DNA of 64,000 nt from Crocinitomicaceae bacterium (GCA_029252405.1 JAQXBM010000007.1:1-64000), one strand, 5' to 3'. Positions 16,037-26,559 are shown, numbered from the stretch's first letter. The notes: generated by a model not told the origin, from the sequence alone. A program made the numbers and translations.

Positions 16037-17002
16037 TTAGTTTAAGATCAGTGAGTTTTGAGGAATTTGATTGACTTCTGAGCCTCCCCACTCAAGGACG
16101 CAGAACCCTTCGCGATTCATGGTTTCTATAGTTTGAGGAATGACGTTCAATTCAGATTCAATGGGTATCCATGTCATGTAAATTCGGTAAACATGATCTG
16201 GTTTCGGGGTAATGTCAAGTTCCGCGTATCGATTGCACACTTCGTTAAATTCGAACCGAATAAAGTTGAGTTCGTTGGCTGCAAGTCGAGGCCCCCAGTA
16301 GGTGATAAAATCTGCTTGCTCTTTACTGTTCAATCCAGCTAAAGTCAATTTCTCCTCTAAAAAAGCTACGGCGTTTTCCTTTTTGACGTTGAATCCAGTT
16401 TTTAGTTCTTCTTCCGAGAAGGTGCCACTTTGTGTGGCTTCCCAAAACAAATAATTGTAGGTTTTGTCTCCAAAAGTTAAATCTCCAGAAGGAGATGCTG
16501 CGAACTGCCATTGACCATCATATTCAGGATAGAGAAGAAGCGGACTTCCTATAATATTTAAGGACAACTCAACTTCAGTTTCTTTTTCTGGATAAAGGTA
16601 AATCACGGGTTTGTCCACCGTAATTTGCATGTCCAAGGTTCTGAACATGTAGACTTCATACGTAGAATGATGTCTGTTTTCTATCTGCAAGGAATCCGTA
16701 TACACTTCGATGAAATCTCGTGAGTAGTAGAATTGAAAAATGTGCTTGCCAGGTGAGGTTACGATTTCAAAGGAATTGTTCACCAATTTGGCCTTGTCTT
16801 CAATGCCATCGATACTGTAAAGCATTCTGCTTTTTGAACCATCAATACTTGTGAATTTGAAGGTGTATTTCGCTTGATTCTCTTCGAGTTGGGCATCCAC
16901 AGAATCAGAAGCAAGTGCGCAACCGATTACCAGTTCTTCGATCTCACTTGCATGGACATTGCCAAGTAGACTCGCGAAAGCGATAAATAATAATGTTCTC
17001 AT
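16037..17002 (-). CDS. KPVIYLYP-domain exported protein, paralogue 2 of 3
   Basis: The 321-aa protein has a signal peptide ending near NVHASE, a middle beta-rich region with HIFQFYYSRDFIEVYTDSL and the C-terminal domain KPVIYLYPEKETEVELSL ... YNYLFWEAT ... EGFCVLEWGG. Over about 28 residues around LAGLNSKEQADFITYWGP it is identical to the first copy, while the DNA there differs at many third positions. The protein sequence is therefore held by selection and is not a recent duplication. Confidence 0.7.
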   Translation of the reverse strand: MRTLLFIAFASLLGNVHASEIEELVIGCALASDSVDAQLEENQAKYTFKFTSIDGSKSRMLYSIDGIEDKAKLVNNSFEIVTSPGKHIFQFYYSRDFIEVYTDSLQIENRHHSTYEVYMFRTLDMQITVDKPVIYLYPEKETEVELSLNIIGSPLLLYPEYDGQWQFAASPSGDLTFGDKTYNYLFWEATQSGTFSEEELKTGFNVKKENAVAFLEEKLTLAGLNSKEQADFITYWGPRLAANELNFIRFEFNEVCNRYAELDITPKPDHVYRIYMTWIPIESELNVIPQTIETMNREGFCVLEWGGSEVNQIPQNSLILN

Positions 17003-17011
17003 GCGCTTAAA

Positions 17012-17977
17012 TTATTGATTTCGGTTGATAAAACTTTGGCGAATGTGTGACTCTTTACCTCCCCATTCTAAAACGGAAAAACCATCACGATCGAATTGTT
17101 CAATTTCTTGTTCGTTCACCCTGAATTCTTCAGTAACAGCTCCCCAAATCATGTAAATGCGATAAATATTGTCAGGCTTCGGCGTAATGTTGATATCAGC
17201 GTACTCATTGCAACTTTCATTGAACTCAAAATGGATAAAGTTGAGTTGGTTTTGAGCGAGGCGTGGTCCCCAATACGTTATGAAATCTGCTTGTTCTTTG
17301 CTGTTCAACCCTGCTAAGGTCAATTTCTCCTCGAGGAAAGACACAACGTTTTCGCCGTCAATGAAAAATCCAGAAGCGGTTTGTTTCGGGCTGAGAATTG
17401 TGCGATTCGTAGCTTCCCAAAAGAGGTAATTGTACACATCATCGCCAAACGTTAAATCGCCATTTGGTGCAGCAGTTAAGTTCCAAGAATCGGTGTATGC
17501 GGGATAGTAAAACGCATCTTCACCGTGAATATCCATTTCAATATGTACATCGGTCGGCTTCTCTGGATACAAGTAAATCACTGGTTTTTCAGTCACTTCA
17601 ATTTGCATGGAATAATCCAATCGAACTTGATATGTATCATGATGTTTCGGCTTGATTTCCAAGGAATCGCTGTATACTTCGTAATAATTGGCGCTGTAGA
17701 AAAACTGAAAAATGTGCTTTCCAGGCGTTGTTTTTATGATGATTTTTCCGTTTTTCAACTGCTGTTTTCCGTTTTCCCCATCGATGCTGTATTGTACAGA
17801 AACTGGAATTGGATGTTGATTGGAGCCGTTGAATTTGAAAGTATACTTGCTTTCATCTGCCGTCAAGGTTTTATCGATTTTCGTATCGGAACGATAGATT
17901 TGGACGATACGTTTTAACTCTTCCTCAGCATGCGTGAAAAGGGGAGTAAGAAATAGGAGTAGAATGAGTTTTTTCAT
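17012..17977 (-). CDS. KPVIYLYP-domain exported protein, paralogue 1 of 3
   Basis: This is the first gene of the tandem set (321 aa) with signal peptide LLLFLTPLFTHAEE. It shares with the second copy the block HIFQFFYSANYYEVYSDSLE and the conserved C-terminal domain (KPVIYLYPEKPTDVHIEM, YNYLFWEATN, FDRDGFSVLEWGG). Conserved Trp, Tyr, Asp and Glu residues in the C-terminal half suggest a folded catalytic or binding domain. Gaps of 6-9 nt to the following copies indicate one operon. A GAACTTTG box lies upstream. Confidence 0.7.
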   Translation of the reverse strand: MKKLILLLFLTPLFTHAEEELKRIVQIYRSDTKIDKTLTADESKYTFKFNGSNQHPIPVSVQYSIDGENGKQQLKNGKIIIKTTPGKHIFQFFYSANYYEVYSDSLEIKPKHHDTYQVRLDYSMQIEVTEKPVIYLYPEKPTDVHIEMDIHGEDAFYYPAYTDSWNLTAAPNGDLTFGDDVYNYLFWEATNRTILSPKQTASGFFIDGENVVSFLEEKLTLAGLNSKEQADFITYWGPRLAQNQLNFIHFEFNESCNEYADINITPKPDNIYRIYMIWGAVTEEFRVNEQEIEQFDRDGFSVLEWGGKESHIRQSFINRNQ

Positions 17978-18024
17978 GATGTTACTAATTTACAAAGTTC
18001 AGTACACATCAATCTTGGATTGGT

Positions 18025-19296
18025 TCAAAGCAAATCAATAAACTCTTTGGCTAAATTCTTCGAGTCGTATTGCTCGGTATTGATTGGGGTTGAGTAAAGC
18101 TTGTTTTCCAAGAATTTTTGATAGGCATCCATTAAAAAAGCCTTAGTTCCTGTAACATCTTCAAAATCGGCGAAGAATCCACATTCCGTTTTATGAACAG
18201 CTCTAGCGAGGTCACTATCTGCTGATCCAATGGCTAGAATTGGCCGTTTGGCTCCTAGGTATTCGAAGAATTTTCCTGTCAGGATTCCCTTCACATTTCC
18301 TGAGTTGTTCGCTGCGAGTAAAAGCAATTGCGTTTTTCGCTGCAGTTCAATACTCTTCGCATGCGGGACCAGGGGAGAGACATGAACAAATGCTTCCAAT
18401 CCATGTTCTTTGAAAGAATTCATGACATTGTAATCAACGACTCCAATTAGATTAACAGATAAATGGTCTGCGAACCCGGGATTTTCATCCAGCATTGAAC
18501 GAAGCGCCTTCCACATCACCAATGGATTTCTAGCCAAAGGCATCGTTCCGAAATGGGAAATACTGAATTTGTCGCCGAGCTCAACTTTCGTTGGATCGAA
18601 GTCAGGGAAAATGTATCCGTTGGTAATCACGTTTACGTTTCGAGAAGCAATTTCTTCCAATCCAGAGGCGCAATGCGTGCTCACTGTCACAACTTCATCA
18701 GCAGTTTGCAGACACTCTCTTTCGAGCGATTTCTGTTTTTTATCCGCACGTTTTCCAACGTTGAGGTTGTGGTAAAAATCGATTTGCGTCCATGGATCAC
18801 GGAAGTCGGCCACCCAATGATGATTAGGGAACTTCTTCTTGAGTCTCAATCCAATAACATGCGCACTGTGGGGTGGACCAGAAGAAACAATCGTTTTAAT
18901 TTCAGGATGATTCTTCAAGTATTTCGACAAGTATCGCACACTCGGACGGATCCAAAATACGCGTGAATCAGGGATGAATAAATTGCCGCGCACCCACGTC
19001 ACAAAGCGTTTGAACAAAGAAGGTTTACTTTTTTCGGTAAATCCTGTTCCGGCCGTATTTCCAAGATACTTGTGTGGTTCAAAGACTTTTCTGCGAATGA
19101 TCTTCACATCGTCAGGAACTTTCTCCAACAAAGCCGAATCAGTTTCGAGCCATGCGGCATCTTCAGGACAAAAAACGGTTAGTTTACATCCATTTTCTTT
19201 GAAATAGTTCGAAAAACGCAACCATCTGTGCACTCCAGCTCCTCCCGAAGGCGGCCAGTAGTAGGCGATGAGTAAAACGTGTTTTTCTTCTTTCAA
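18025..19296 (-). CDS. Family 4-type glycosyltransferase
   Basis: The 423-aa GT-B protein begins with the donor/acceptor-domain motif IAYYWPPSGGAGVHRWLRF and has a C-terminal domain with GKFFEYLGAKRPILAIG, as in group 1 glycosyltransferases acting on surface polysaccharides. The acceptor and sugar are unknown. It starts 12 nt after the alaS stop, in the same reading frame, and the only available start is a TTG (19296), since no ATG occurs before the conserved N-terminus. It is therefore probably co-transcribed with alaS and weakly translated. Confidence 0.85.
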   Translation of the reverse strand: MKEEKHVLLIAYYWPPSGGAGVHRWLRFSNYFKENGCKLTVFCPEDAAWLETDSALLEKVPDDVKIIRRKVFEPHKYLGNTAGTGFTEKSKPSLFKRFVTWVRGNLFIPDSRVFWIRPSVRYLSKYLKNHPEIKTIVSSGPPHSAHVIGLRLKKKFPNHHWVADFRDPWTQIDFYHNLNVGKRADKKQKSLERECLQTADEVVTVSTHCASGLEEIASRNVNVITNGYIFPDFDPTKVELGDKFSISHFGTMPLARNPLVMWKALRSMLDENPGFADHLSVNLIGVVDYNVMNSFKEHGLEAFVHVSPLVPHAKSIELQRKTQLLLLAANNSGNVKGILTGKFFEYLGAKRPILAIGSADSDLARAVHKTECGFFADFEDVTGTKAFLMDAYQKFLENKLYSTPINTEQYDSKNLAKEFIDLL

Positions 19297-19308
19297 ATTG
19301 AATTCAAC

Positions 19309-21921
19309 TTATAACTTCGACTTCACGATTGAGATCGCTTCTTGCAATCCGTCAGCGTTTCGTCCACCCGCAGTTGCATAGTTCGGCTGACCTCCACCTC
19401 CACCTTGGATGAGTTTACTTACTTCACGGATGGTATTTCCAGCATGGAAGTCCTTTTCCTTTACTATGTTATCCGCAGCGATGATACTCAAGCTGCATTT
19501 ACCGCTATCTTTTCCGCCAATTACGCCAACAAAATTCTCGACTTCGCCTTTTAAATTGAACAAGATATCTTTAACGCATCCAGCGTCCATCTCCACAATC
19601 GCTTCGAGGAAATTCACTCCATTGAAATCGACTATTTTGTTCTTCAGCTCAGCTTTCAATTGCATTGAACGCGCTTTCTTCAACAAGTCAATTTCTTTCT
19701 GAAGGGCACTATTTTTCGTTCGTAAATCCGTTACGGCTTTTACGATGTCTTTTGGGTTTTTGAACGCCATTGCTACTTCATCCAAAGTTGCTGCTTTCTT
19801 TTCAAAGTACTCTTCTGCCTTTTCATTCGTGATTGCCTCAATTCTTCGGACTCCCGCAGCGACTGCAGATTCTGAAGTAATTTTGAACAATCCGATTTCT
19901 CCTGTAGATCGAACGTGTGTTCCTCCACAGAGCTCCACAGAGTCACCAAATTTGATGACGCGAACCGTATCACCGTATTTCTCTCCGAATAGAGCCATTG
20001 CGCCCATTTCTTGAGCGATTTCCATGGGTGTGTTACGCTTTTCTTCAAGCATTATGTTCTTTCGGATTTGATTCGAAACCATCGCTTGTATCTGTGCCAA
20101 TTCTTCGTCCGTCACTTTCGAGAAGTGAGAGAAGTCAAAACGCAAGTAATCAGAATTAACCAACGACCCTTTTTGCTCTACGTGATCTCCAAGCACTGTT
20201 CTTAATGCATGGTGGAGGAGGTGAGTAGCAGAGTGATTGTTTGCCGAAGCATGGCGTTTTTTCTCGTTTACCACTGCCAAGAAGTTCGCTTTCAAACTTT
20301 CAGGCAATTCCTTCATCAGGTGAATGATGAGGTTGTTCTCTTTTTTCGTGTCGATGACGTAAGCTTTCTCGTCGCCGTATTCAATGTGTCCAGTATCTCC
20401 AACTTGACCTCCGCCTTCAGGGTAGAAAGGAGTAAGGTTGAAAACTACTTGGTAGAATGTCTTTTTCTTTTGAGTCACCTTTCGGTACTTCACGATTTTA
20501 ACGTGTGTCGAAAGAAGATCGTATCCAACGAATTCCTCAACATTATCATCACACAATTGGATCCAATCGTCGGCTTCCATTGCTGTTGCTGCGCGAGCTC
20601 GTTCTTTTTGAAGATTGAGTTCTTTTTGGAATTCTTTTTCATCAACCGTCAAACCATTTTCACGAGCAATTAGCATTGTCAAATCAAATGGGAATCCGTA
20701 CGTATCGTACAGCTCAAAAGCAATAAATCCTTCAATTTCAGATTGATTTGCCTTTTTCGTTTTGTCAATGACGAGGTCCATTCGTCGCAGGCCTTGCGCC
20801 AATGTTCTGAAGAAGCTTGTTTCCTCTTCGTGGATCACTTTGCGAATTAGTTCTTTCTGATTCACCAATTCTTCGAAAGCTTCACCCATCAATTCTGTCA
20901 GTTTTCCTGACAAGTCTGCCATAAACGGCTCTTGCATGCCAAGTGTTTGGTAACCGTATCTCACCGCTCGACGCAAAATTCTTCTGATTACGTATCCAGC
21001 TCCAGTGTTTGAAGGAAGTTGACCATCAGCAATAGAGAAAGCAATCGCACGAACGTGATCGGCGATCACACGCAAAGCAATATCAGTCGCTTCGTCTTTA
21101 CCATAGGTAACTCCTGAAACTTGTTCCATATGCTTGATCAAGCCTTGGAATAAATCAGTATCGTAATTCGATTGTTTTCCTTGAAGCGCCATTGCAAGGC
21201 GTTCCAATCCCATTCCTGTATCAACATGCTTTGCTGGAAGTGGTTCCAAAGATCCATTCGCTTTGCGGTTGAACTCCATGAACACGTTGTTCCAGATTTC
21301 CACTACTTGTGGGTCGTCTTCGTTCACTAATGATTTTCCATCCACTTTCTGGCGCTCGTCCTCTGATCGGAGATCAACATGAATTTCTGAACACGGACCA
21401 CATGGACCAGTATCGCCCATTTCCCAGAAGTTATCTTTTTTGTTGGCTAAAATGATGCGATCCTCAGAAATATATTTTTTCCAAATGTCGATGCTTTCTT
21501 GATCCACTGGAACACCATCTTTTTCATCACCTTCAAAAACAGTAACGTACAATCGGTCTTTATCAATTTCGTAAACATCTGTCAACAATTCCCACGACCA
21601 CTTGATTGTGTCTTCCTTGAAGTAATCGCCGAATGACCAATTTCCAAGCATTTCGAACATCGTGTGGTGGTAGGTATCAACACCTACTTCTTCCAAATCG
21701 TTGTGCTTTCCAGAAACACGCAAGCATTTTTGCGTATTCGCCAAACGAGGATTTGTAGGAACAGAATTCCCCAAAAAGTAGTCTTTGAATTGATTCATTC
21801 CGGCATTGATAAACATCAACGTTGGGTCGTTTTTCACGACCATTGGGGCACTAGGAACAATTTCATGTCCCTTTGATTCAAAATATTCGAAAAATTGTTT
21901 TCTAATTTCTGCAAGTGTCAT
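19309..21921 (-). CDS. alaS: Alanyl-tRNA synthetase
   Basis: The enzyme charges tRNA-Ala with alanine. The 870-aa chain is full length (E. coli 876 aa): catalytic core with [15 protein letters not shown] and [19 protein letters not shown], tRNA-binding middle, editing domain with zinc ligands in [14 protein letters not shown] and [13 protein letters not shown], and a C-terminal DHHA1 domain ending in [24 protein letters not shown] box about 35 nt upstream on the minus strand is the likely promoter. A glycosyltransferase gene follows 12 nt downstream. Confidence 0.98.
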   Translation of the reverse strand: MTLAEIRKQFFEYFESKGHEIVPSAPMVVKNDPTLMFINAGMNQFKDYFLGNSVPTNPRLANTQKCLRVSGKHNDLEEVGVDTYHHTMFEMLGNWSFGDYFKEDTIKWSWELLTDVYEIDKDRLYVTVFEGDEKDGVPVDQESIDIWKKYISEDRIILANKKDNFWEMGDTGPCGPCSEIHVDLRSEDERQKVDGKSLVNEDDPQVVEIWNNVFMEFNRKANGSLEPLPAKHVDTGMGLERLAMALQGKQSNYDTDLFQGLIKHMEQVSGVTYGKDEATDIALRVIADHVRAIAFSIADGQLPSNTGAGYVIRRILRRAVRYGYQTLGMQEPFMADLSGKLTELMGEAFEELVNQKELIRKVIHEEETSFFRTLAQGLRRMDLVIDKTKKANQSEIEGFIAFELYDTYGFPFDLTMLIARENGLTVDEKEFQKELNLQKERARAATAMEADDWIQLCDDNVEEFVGYDLLSTHVKIVKYRKVTQKKKTFYQVVFNLTPFYPEGGGQVGDTGHIEYGDEKAYVIDTKKENNLIIHLMKELPESLKANFLAVVNEKKRHASANNHSATHLLHHALRTVLGDHVEQKGSLVNSDYLRFDFSHFSKVTDEELAQIQAMVSNQIRKNIMLEEKRNTPMEIAQEMGAMALFGEKYGDTVRVIKFGDSVELCGGTHVRSTGEIGLFKITSESAVAAGVRRIEAITNEKAEEYFEKKAATLDEVAMAFKNPKDIVKAVTDLRTKNSALQKEIDLLKKARSMQLKAELKNKIVDFNGVNFLEAIVEMDAGCVKDILFNLKGEVENFVGVIGGKDSGKCSLSIIAADNIVKEKDFHAGNTIREVSKLIQGGGGGQPNYATAGGRNADGLQEAISIVKSKL

Positions 21922-22039
21922 AACGAATGTATCTCTTCAATTAATGAACGCAAATTTAGTGGATTTGTAGAGTTGATTGTGATTTGAAGGTAGCAATTAA
22001 CGTTTTTACACAAAATCTATGGCAGAATCGCCTCTTTTT

Positions 22040-23002
22040 CTACTGAACAACGATTTTTGATGTCTCTTTGAAATCCTCCGTCTGAATTTGAAGGAAGTAG
22101 GTTCCAGGTGAAACATTGTCCAAATCAATCGTGCTTGAATTGCTTCGAGAAATCATTTGCCCGTTCAGTGAAACAAGGGTTAATTGCTCAATTTTCTGAG
22201 TAGATGAGATATGAATAGTTCCGTATCGATTAACAGGATTAGGATAAATACCAAATCCTCCACTCTGCTCACTGACTCCCAGTGGCCCTTGGTGAATCAC
22301 TCCAATAGCATCCAAATCAAATCCACCTTGAGGAAAAGCGGTAGCATAAGGATCATTAATTGCGTTTCCGTTCGAATCATATTGAATGTGGTTTCCGCTG
22401 ATCATTCCCACAACATCAATAATTTTGACATGCGTAATTGCCATTGTGTTCAATCCGAAAATTCCGTCTAGTTCTTGCAAATCGAAAGGAGTACCAAAGT
22501 TAACGCGGTATTTTCCTGCTAGATTGTTCAACAAAGTAGCATCTCCCAAAGCATCGAAAGGACCAATTTGATTGTCAGTTGGCGTATTTGAAACAGCAGG
22601 GAACCTGTGAAAATTGATTCCGTCACTACTTACTTCAACAAAGGCCAATTCTAAAAACGCATCTGAAAAACCATTTTCGAATACTGCGAAGTCAGGTCCG
22701 GGTTCGTTAGTGATAGGCTGGGGAAAGGTAAGAATAGCAACTCCGCTATCTCCCAAACTTACGCATGATCCATCGGGAATACCGGTCGGTGAATTTGCAT
22801 CACCAGTTGAGGCTGTTCCGCCAAATGGATTCGCAATATCAATCAGACCTAGCTGTAGTTGCGCATTATTTGCCCAGTTGACAAAAACCGAACTATCCTT
22901 GTGCATGGCAGTTGAACCTGATGTTCCTGCTGGTCCAGCAAATTGAGCAAGACTCAAGGTGCTCGTACTCAGAAAAAAGATAGACAGAATCGCGTTTTTC
23001 AT
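22040..23002 (-). CDS. Secreted T9SS cargo protein, 320 aa
   Basis: The protein has a signal peptide (MKNAILSIFFLSTSTLSLAQ), a body with FAVFENGFSDAFLELAFVEV typical of bacterial secreted beta-sandwich proteins of unknown function, and a type IX sorting domain at the C-terminus (GIYPNPVNRYG ... VSPGTYFLQIQ). It should be exported across the outer membrane and attached to the surface or released. The -7-like box TAACTTCG lies exactly 4 nt before the ATG, so the mRNA is probably leaderless. Confidence 0.8.
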   Translation of the reverse strand: MKNAILSIFFLSTSTLSLAQFAGPAGTSGSTAMHKDSSVFVNWANNAQLQLGLIDIANPFGGTASTGDANSPTGIPDGSCVSLGDSGVAILTFPQPITNEPGPDFAVFENGFSDAFLELAFVEVSSDGINFHRFPAVSNTPTDNQIGPFDALGDATLLNNLAGKYRVNFGTPFDLQELDGIFGLNTMAITHVKIIDVVGMISGNHIQYDSNGNAINDPYATAFPQGGFDLDAIGVIHQGPLGVSEQSGGFGIYPNPVNRYGTIHISSTQKIEQLTLVSLNGQMISRSNSSTIDLDNVSPGTYFLQIQTEDFKETSKIVVQ

Positions 23003-23129
23003 GCTGCGAAGTTACAGAATTATCTAACTAGCGCAATTTACATTTGAATCGCAGTGATAGACAATCGGGCAACTTCGCCTTGACTTTTTTTAACAACACG
23101 TTCCACGATTTCTTTTGTATTTTTGCTCG

Positions 23130-24098
23130 GTGAAACAGCAATACAAGTATAATCCAGAGACGCTGACTTATGAAAAAGTTCAGGTTTCCACAGGAAGAAG
23201 AGTCTTCCGCGTGATACTGGTGAGTGCTCCAAGTATTTTGCTTGGCTTGTTGTTGGCATTGTTCTTCACTCAAAGAATCGATTCTCCGCGAGAAAAGGAA
23301 TTGAATCGCGACTTTAAATTGCAAGAGGCGGAATTGCAGCGCCTTCAGAAAGGAATGTTATTGGTAAATGATGTTCTAGACGATATTGAAGAGCGCGACG
23401 AGAACCTTTATCGACAGGTGTTGTACGCGAAGGAATTTCCTCAGGAAATGCGAAGAATGGGAACGGGAGGTAGCGACAAGTATTCTTATTTAAGAGGATT
23501 AAGAAACGATAGTCTATTGATGCTAACATCTTCTGGACTTGATCAGCTGGAGCGTCGATTGAATGCGCAAAGCCTTTCTTTTCGTGAGTTGCTGAAACTT
23601 GTAAAAGACAAGGAGAACATGATTACCTGTATTCCTTCAATTCAGCCTGTTCGAAACACCGATTTGAAAAAAGCGATTTCTGGTTTTGGTTGGCGAGTTG
23701 ACCCGATCTACAAAACACGTCAGATGCACACGGGAATGGATTTTACAGCGGCGAGAGGGACTGAAGTCTATGCAACTGGCGATGGTGTGGTTCAAATTGT
23801 AGAGAACAAGGCATGGGGATATGGAAAATCAATTGTGATTAACCATGGTTACGGATACCAAACACGCTATGCTCACTTGAGTGCAATTGGTGTAAGCGAA
23901 GGACAAAAAGTAAAACGTGGACACCTCATTGGTTTAGTCGGATCTACAGGAAGATCAACAGGCCCTCACTTGCATTATGAGGTTGTTAAGAACGGAGTAA
24001 AGGTGAATCCAATTGCCTATTATCACAACGATTTATCACCAGATCAGTACGAAGAATTGCTCAAAACGAGCACTAAATCGAGTAAGACACTTGATTAA
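23130..24098 (+). CDS. M23 (LytM-type) peptidoglycan endopeptidase, membrane anchored
   Basis: The protein has a short cytoplasmic N-terminus, one TM helix (VILVSAPSILLGLLLALFF), a coiled-coil stretch (LQEAELQRLQKGMLLVNDVL) and a C-terminal LytM domain with intact zinc ligands HTGMDF and HLHYEV, so it should cleave peptidoglycan cross-links or activate amidases. The ORF-track start is a TTG upstream of a TATTTTTG box (23118-23125); the GTG at 23130, 4 nt after the box, is the only start that such a transcript could use. Length from GTG is 322 aa. Confidence 0.9.
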   Translation: MKQQYKYNPETLTYEKVQVSTGRRVFRVILVSAPSILLGLLLALFFTQRIDSPREKELNRDFKLQEAELQRLQKGMLLVNDVLDDIEERDENLYRQVLYAKEFPQEMRRMGTGGSDKYSYLRGLRNDSLLMLTSSGLDQLERRLNAQSLSFRELLKLVKDKENMITCIPSIQPVRNTDLKKAISGFGWRVDPIYKTRQMHTGMDFTAARGTEVYATGDGVVQIVENKAWGYGKSIVINHGYGYQTRYAHLSAIGVSEGQKVKRGHLIGLVGSTGRSTGPHLHYEVVKNGVKVNPIAYYHNDLSPDQYEELLKTSTKSSKTLD

Positions 24099-24248
24099 TC
24101 CCGATTTTTTAATTTTCCGATTTTCCCTTAAACATTGAGCTGTAGGGCGAAATAGCGCTTGCATTTTACTCGAAATCAAGAATAAACGTGATAAAAGTGC
24201 AATTCTAATTAATTTGGAATTACCTTTGGAGCATTAAATAAATATATT

Positions 24249-24440
24249 ATGAGTAAAGGAACAGTAAAATTTTTCAATGACGCTAAAGGATTTGGATTCA
24301 TCATTGAAGAAGGTTCAAACCAAGAGCATTTCGTACACATTTCAGGTTGCATCGATGAAGTTCGTGAGAACGATGTAGTTGAGTTCGACTTGGAAGAAGG
24401 ACGTAAAGGATTAAACGCAGTAAATGTAAAGAAAGCTTAA
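24249..24440 (+). CDS. Cold-shock-domain protein
   Basis: A 63-aa single OB-fold RNA chaperone of the CspA family, with RNP1 KGFGFI and RNP2-like HFVHIS. The family's extra basic residues are partly replaced by acidic ones (EEGSNQEH, DLEEGRK), which is common in Bacteroidota. TACCTTTG at 24221-24228 is the probable -7 box, leaving a leader of about 15-20 nt. A strong terminator follows. Confidence 0.92.
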   Translation: MSKGTVKFFNDAKGFGFIIEEGSNQEHFVHISGCIDEVRENDVVEFDLEEGRKGLNAVNVKKA

Positions 24441-24461
24441 TATATACTTGCACCTAATTTG

Positions 24462-24497
24462 AATCCCGACATCAGCAATGATTGTCGGGATTTTTTT
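24462..24497 (+). terminator. Intrinsic terminator of the cold-shock gene
   Basis: AATCCCGACA pairs with TGTCGGGATT (10 bp), followed by a run of seven T. The 210 nt after it, up to the next gene, hold only a degenerate copy of the GACTGAG...GTCGAA repeat (24575-24590). Confidence 0.85.
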
Positions 24498-24707
24498 GTG
24501 CTTTAAATTTGGGCTTCGGTACTTTGATTTCGCTAAGTGACGCTATCAGCGTACAACATTCATTCTAAAAAATCGTGGACTGAGTCGAACATCTAGTAAG
24601 CCGATGCCATAGCATCAAGAAATGGAAGAGTTAGAAGCCACGGTCTTACTTCCTAATAAGATCATTGTTGAATGAGATTAGGGCTACTCGACGATAGGCA
24701 AAACATC

Positions 24708-26196
24708 TTATTGTTTCACGATTCGTTCTAGCTGAATGCCTTGTGAATTCTCGATTTTAAGAATGTACACTCCCGCAGGAAGTTCTGAGATATCAATTTG
24801 AGTATCATCGATTACTTCTTTTTGAATGATGCTTGCACCTTTCAAATCTGTAAGCTTGATTTCAAGTCTTTCGTTGACTTGTTGAAGATAGAATACACCA
24901 TTGCTTGGATTTGGAAAGACATCAACTAACGCGGCATTTCCTTCTTCAGCGATTCCAACATCCGATTGAAATTCATATACTTTCGCTTGTCCTTTATCAT
25001 CATGACCGTAAGCGCCACCTGCGACGCGATCACCTGTTCCATTCATGTCCATACCAGCTCCAAAGATATCTTGTGGATTGTCACCTGTGAGGTTTGCTCC
25101 TAGCTGCGTCCAGGAGTTGTTTGCCCATTCAAATACTTGCGCATCACCATTGGTGAAATAAGTTGAAGCGGAGGAGGCAAGTTTATCTCCAGCAGCATTT
25201 AAACGCACTCTAAATCCGAAAATTATTAAAGTCCATTTCACCTACGATGTTACTTCCCATTTGGATCCAATCGGTTCCATTCCATTCGTATACATAGGTC
25301 TTGCAATCCGTTGAAGGCCCTGCTGAATTATCTCTTGGAGCACCAACAGCAACTCTTGTTCCGGCGCTGTTCAGGCTAACGGATCTTCCGTAATCGTCTC
25401 CGTCAAAGTCTCCGTAGATCGTTGATCCCAGTTGAACCCAATCCGTTCCATTGAACTCCAACACTTTCATGTATCCTTCCTCGTTGTTGCCATATCCCAA
25501 GTTTCCTGGAGCACCAATTGCGGCTCTTGTTCCATCTGAACTTAAGCTCAAAGACATGCCGAAAGTGTCGTATTCTTCGTCTCCCAATATGGTAGTTCCT
25601 ACTTGAACCCATTGCGTTCCATCCCAATTGAATACTTTGGCGAAACCAGCTCGGAATCCATTGACTATATTATTAGGACCACCAATTCCGACAGTGTTTC
25701 CATCTGCACTCAGGCTTAAACCTGCTCCAAACCACTCGAGAAGAACAGGATCCCCATCTCCCTCAATGCTATTGCCGCGTTGTGCCCAGCTCGTTCCATT
25801 CCAGTCGTAGATTCGAACCAGTCCCGGAAGATACCCTGAGCTGTTATCTCCATAAATTGAGGTTACAGCAATCGTGTTCCCCAGAGAATCGATTTCAACT
25901 TCGAATCCTGACCAATCATCCGTTGTTCCATCAATGTCGTCTCCTCTTTGTACCCAATCGGTTCCGTTCCAGTCGAAAACTCTAGCCATTCCGGGAAACA
26001 ATGAATTCCCCGCAAAATTTGGATTGTCATAGGCTCCAACAATCATTACGTCACCTGCATAGTGTAGGCTCAAGGATCTGCCAAATGCGTCTCCATCGAA
26101 TTCTCCTTCGAGTGAGCTTCCCATTTGGTTCCATTGTCCAAAAAGCAAGAGAGGGCTAATTGCAAAAAGTAAATTGAGTACTGCGTTTTTCATCAT
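24708..26196 (-). pseudogene. T9SS cargo protein with FG-GAP-like repeats, one frameshift
   Basis: Two ORFs are one gene. The N-terminal ORF (26196-25210) carries a signal peptide and repeats of about 60 residues with FDWNGTDWVQRGDDIDG-like units; it runs out at MDFNNFRI. The second ORF resumes in another frame with FGFRVRLNAAGDKLASSAS and ends with a T9SS sorting domain (PNPSNGVFYL ... LPAGVYILKI). Removing one base from the A4 run at 25219-25222 (T4 on the coding strand) restores MDFNNFGFRVRLNAAG, matching the repeat pattern. It may be a phase-variable switch, a true lesion or a sequencing error. The start ATG lies 4 nt after TAAATTTA. Confidence 0.75.
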
Positions 26197-26208
26197 TCTG
26201 TAAATTTA

Positions 26209-26454
26209 ATCATCTCCGTCATCATATCGAGAGCTAAGTAGTTGGGAACAAATTTCAGCAAAGGATGGTAAAAATGCCTCACGCGTATGCGTGAAAGTGT
26301 TTAGTTGAGGTGATTTCGTGGCCTCTACTTTTTATTACTGGATTCTGCTTGGTTGCCCTCTCGCGTTATCACGTATTAAATTATGCGGACTGAGCGCGAT
26401 GCTCTAAACTTCAATATCTACCTAGGAAACTAATCAAACCTTCAAATTAAAACC
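26209..26454. other. Gene-free stretch upstream of dnaK regulatory region
   Basis: I find no credible ORF here. It holds a short hairpin TCACGCGTATGCGTGA at about 26279-26294 and a degenerate GCGGACTGAGCGCG repeat near 26385. Together with the regulatory block it makes a 411-nt gap before dnaK. Confidence 0.5.
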
Positions 26455-26559
26455 TGTCATTTTGACTGTCATATCGGCATGAGTTGACAGAGAAAAACCT
26501 TCCAAAATGACAAAAATGTCAGGAAATGAGGGTGAAATTGCCATGGCACAAAGATTGAC
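26455..26559 (+). promoter_or_regulatory. Sigma-54-like promoter and TGTCA/TGACA inverted repeats of dnaK
   Basis: TGGCAC (26544-26549), five bases, then TTGAC (26555-26559) matches the sigma-54 -24/-12 pattern TGGCAC-N5-TTGC except at one base. Upstream are CTGTCA-N13-TGACAG (26466-26490) and TGACA-AAAA-TGTCA (26508-26521), plus another TGTCA at 26455: binding-site-like repeats suited to an activator or repressor. No CIRCE element (TTAGCACTC) or TAnnTTTG box is seen before the ATG. Confidence 0.5.

Noticed and set aside
24708-25241. Separate 177-aa gene
   Set aside because: Its start is a GTG inside repeat sequence and it continues the upstream T9SS gene after a single frameshift.
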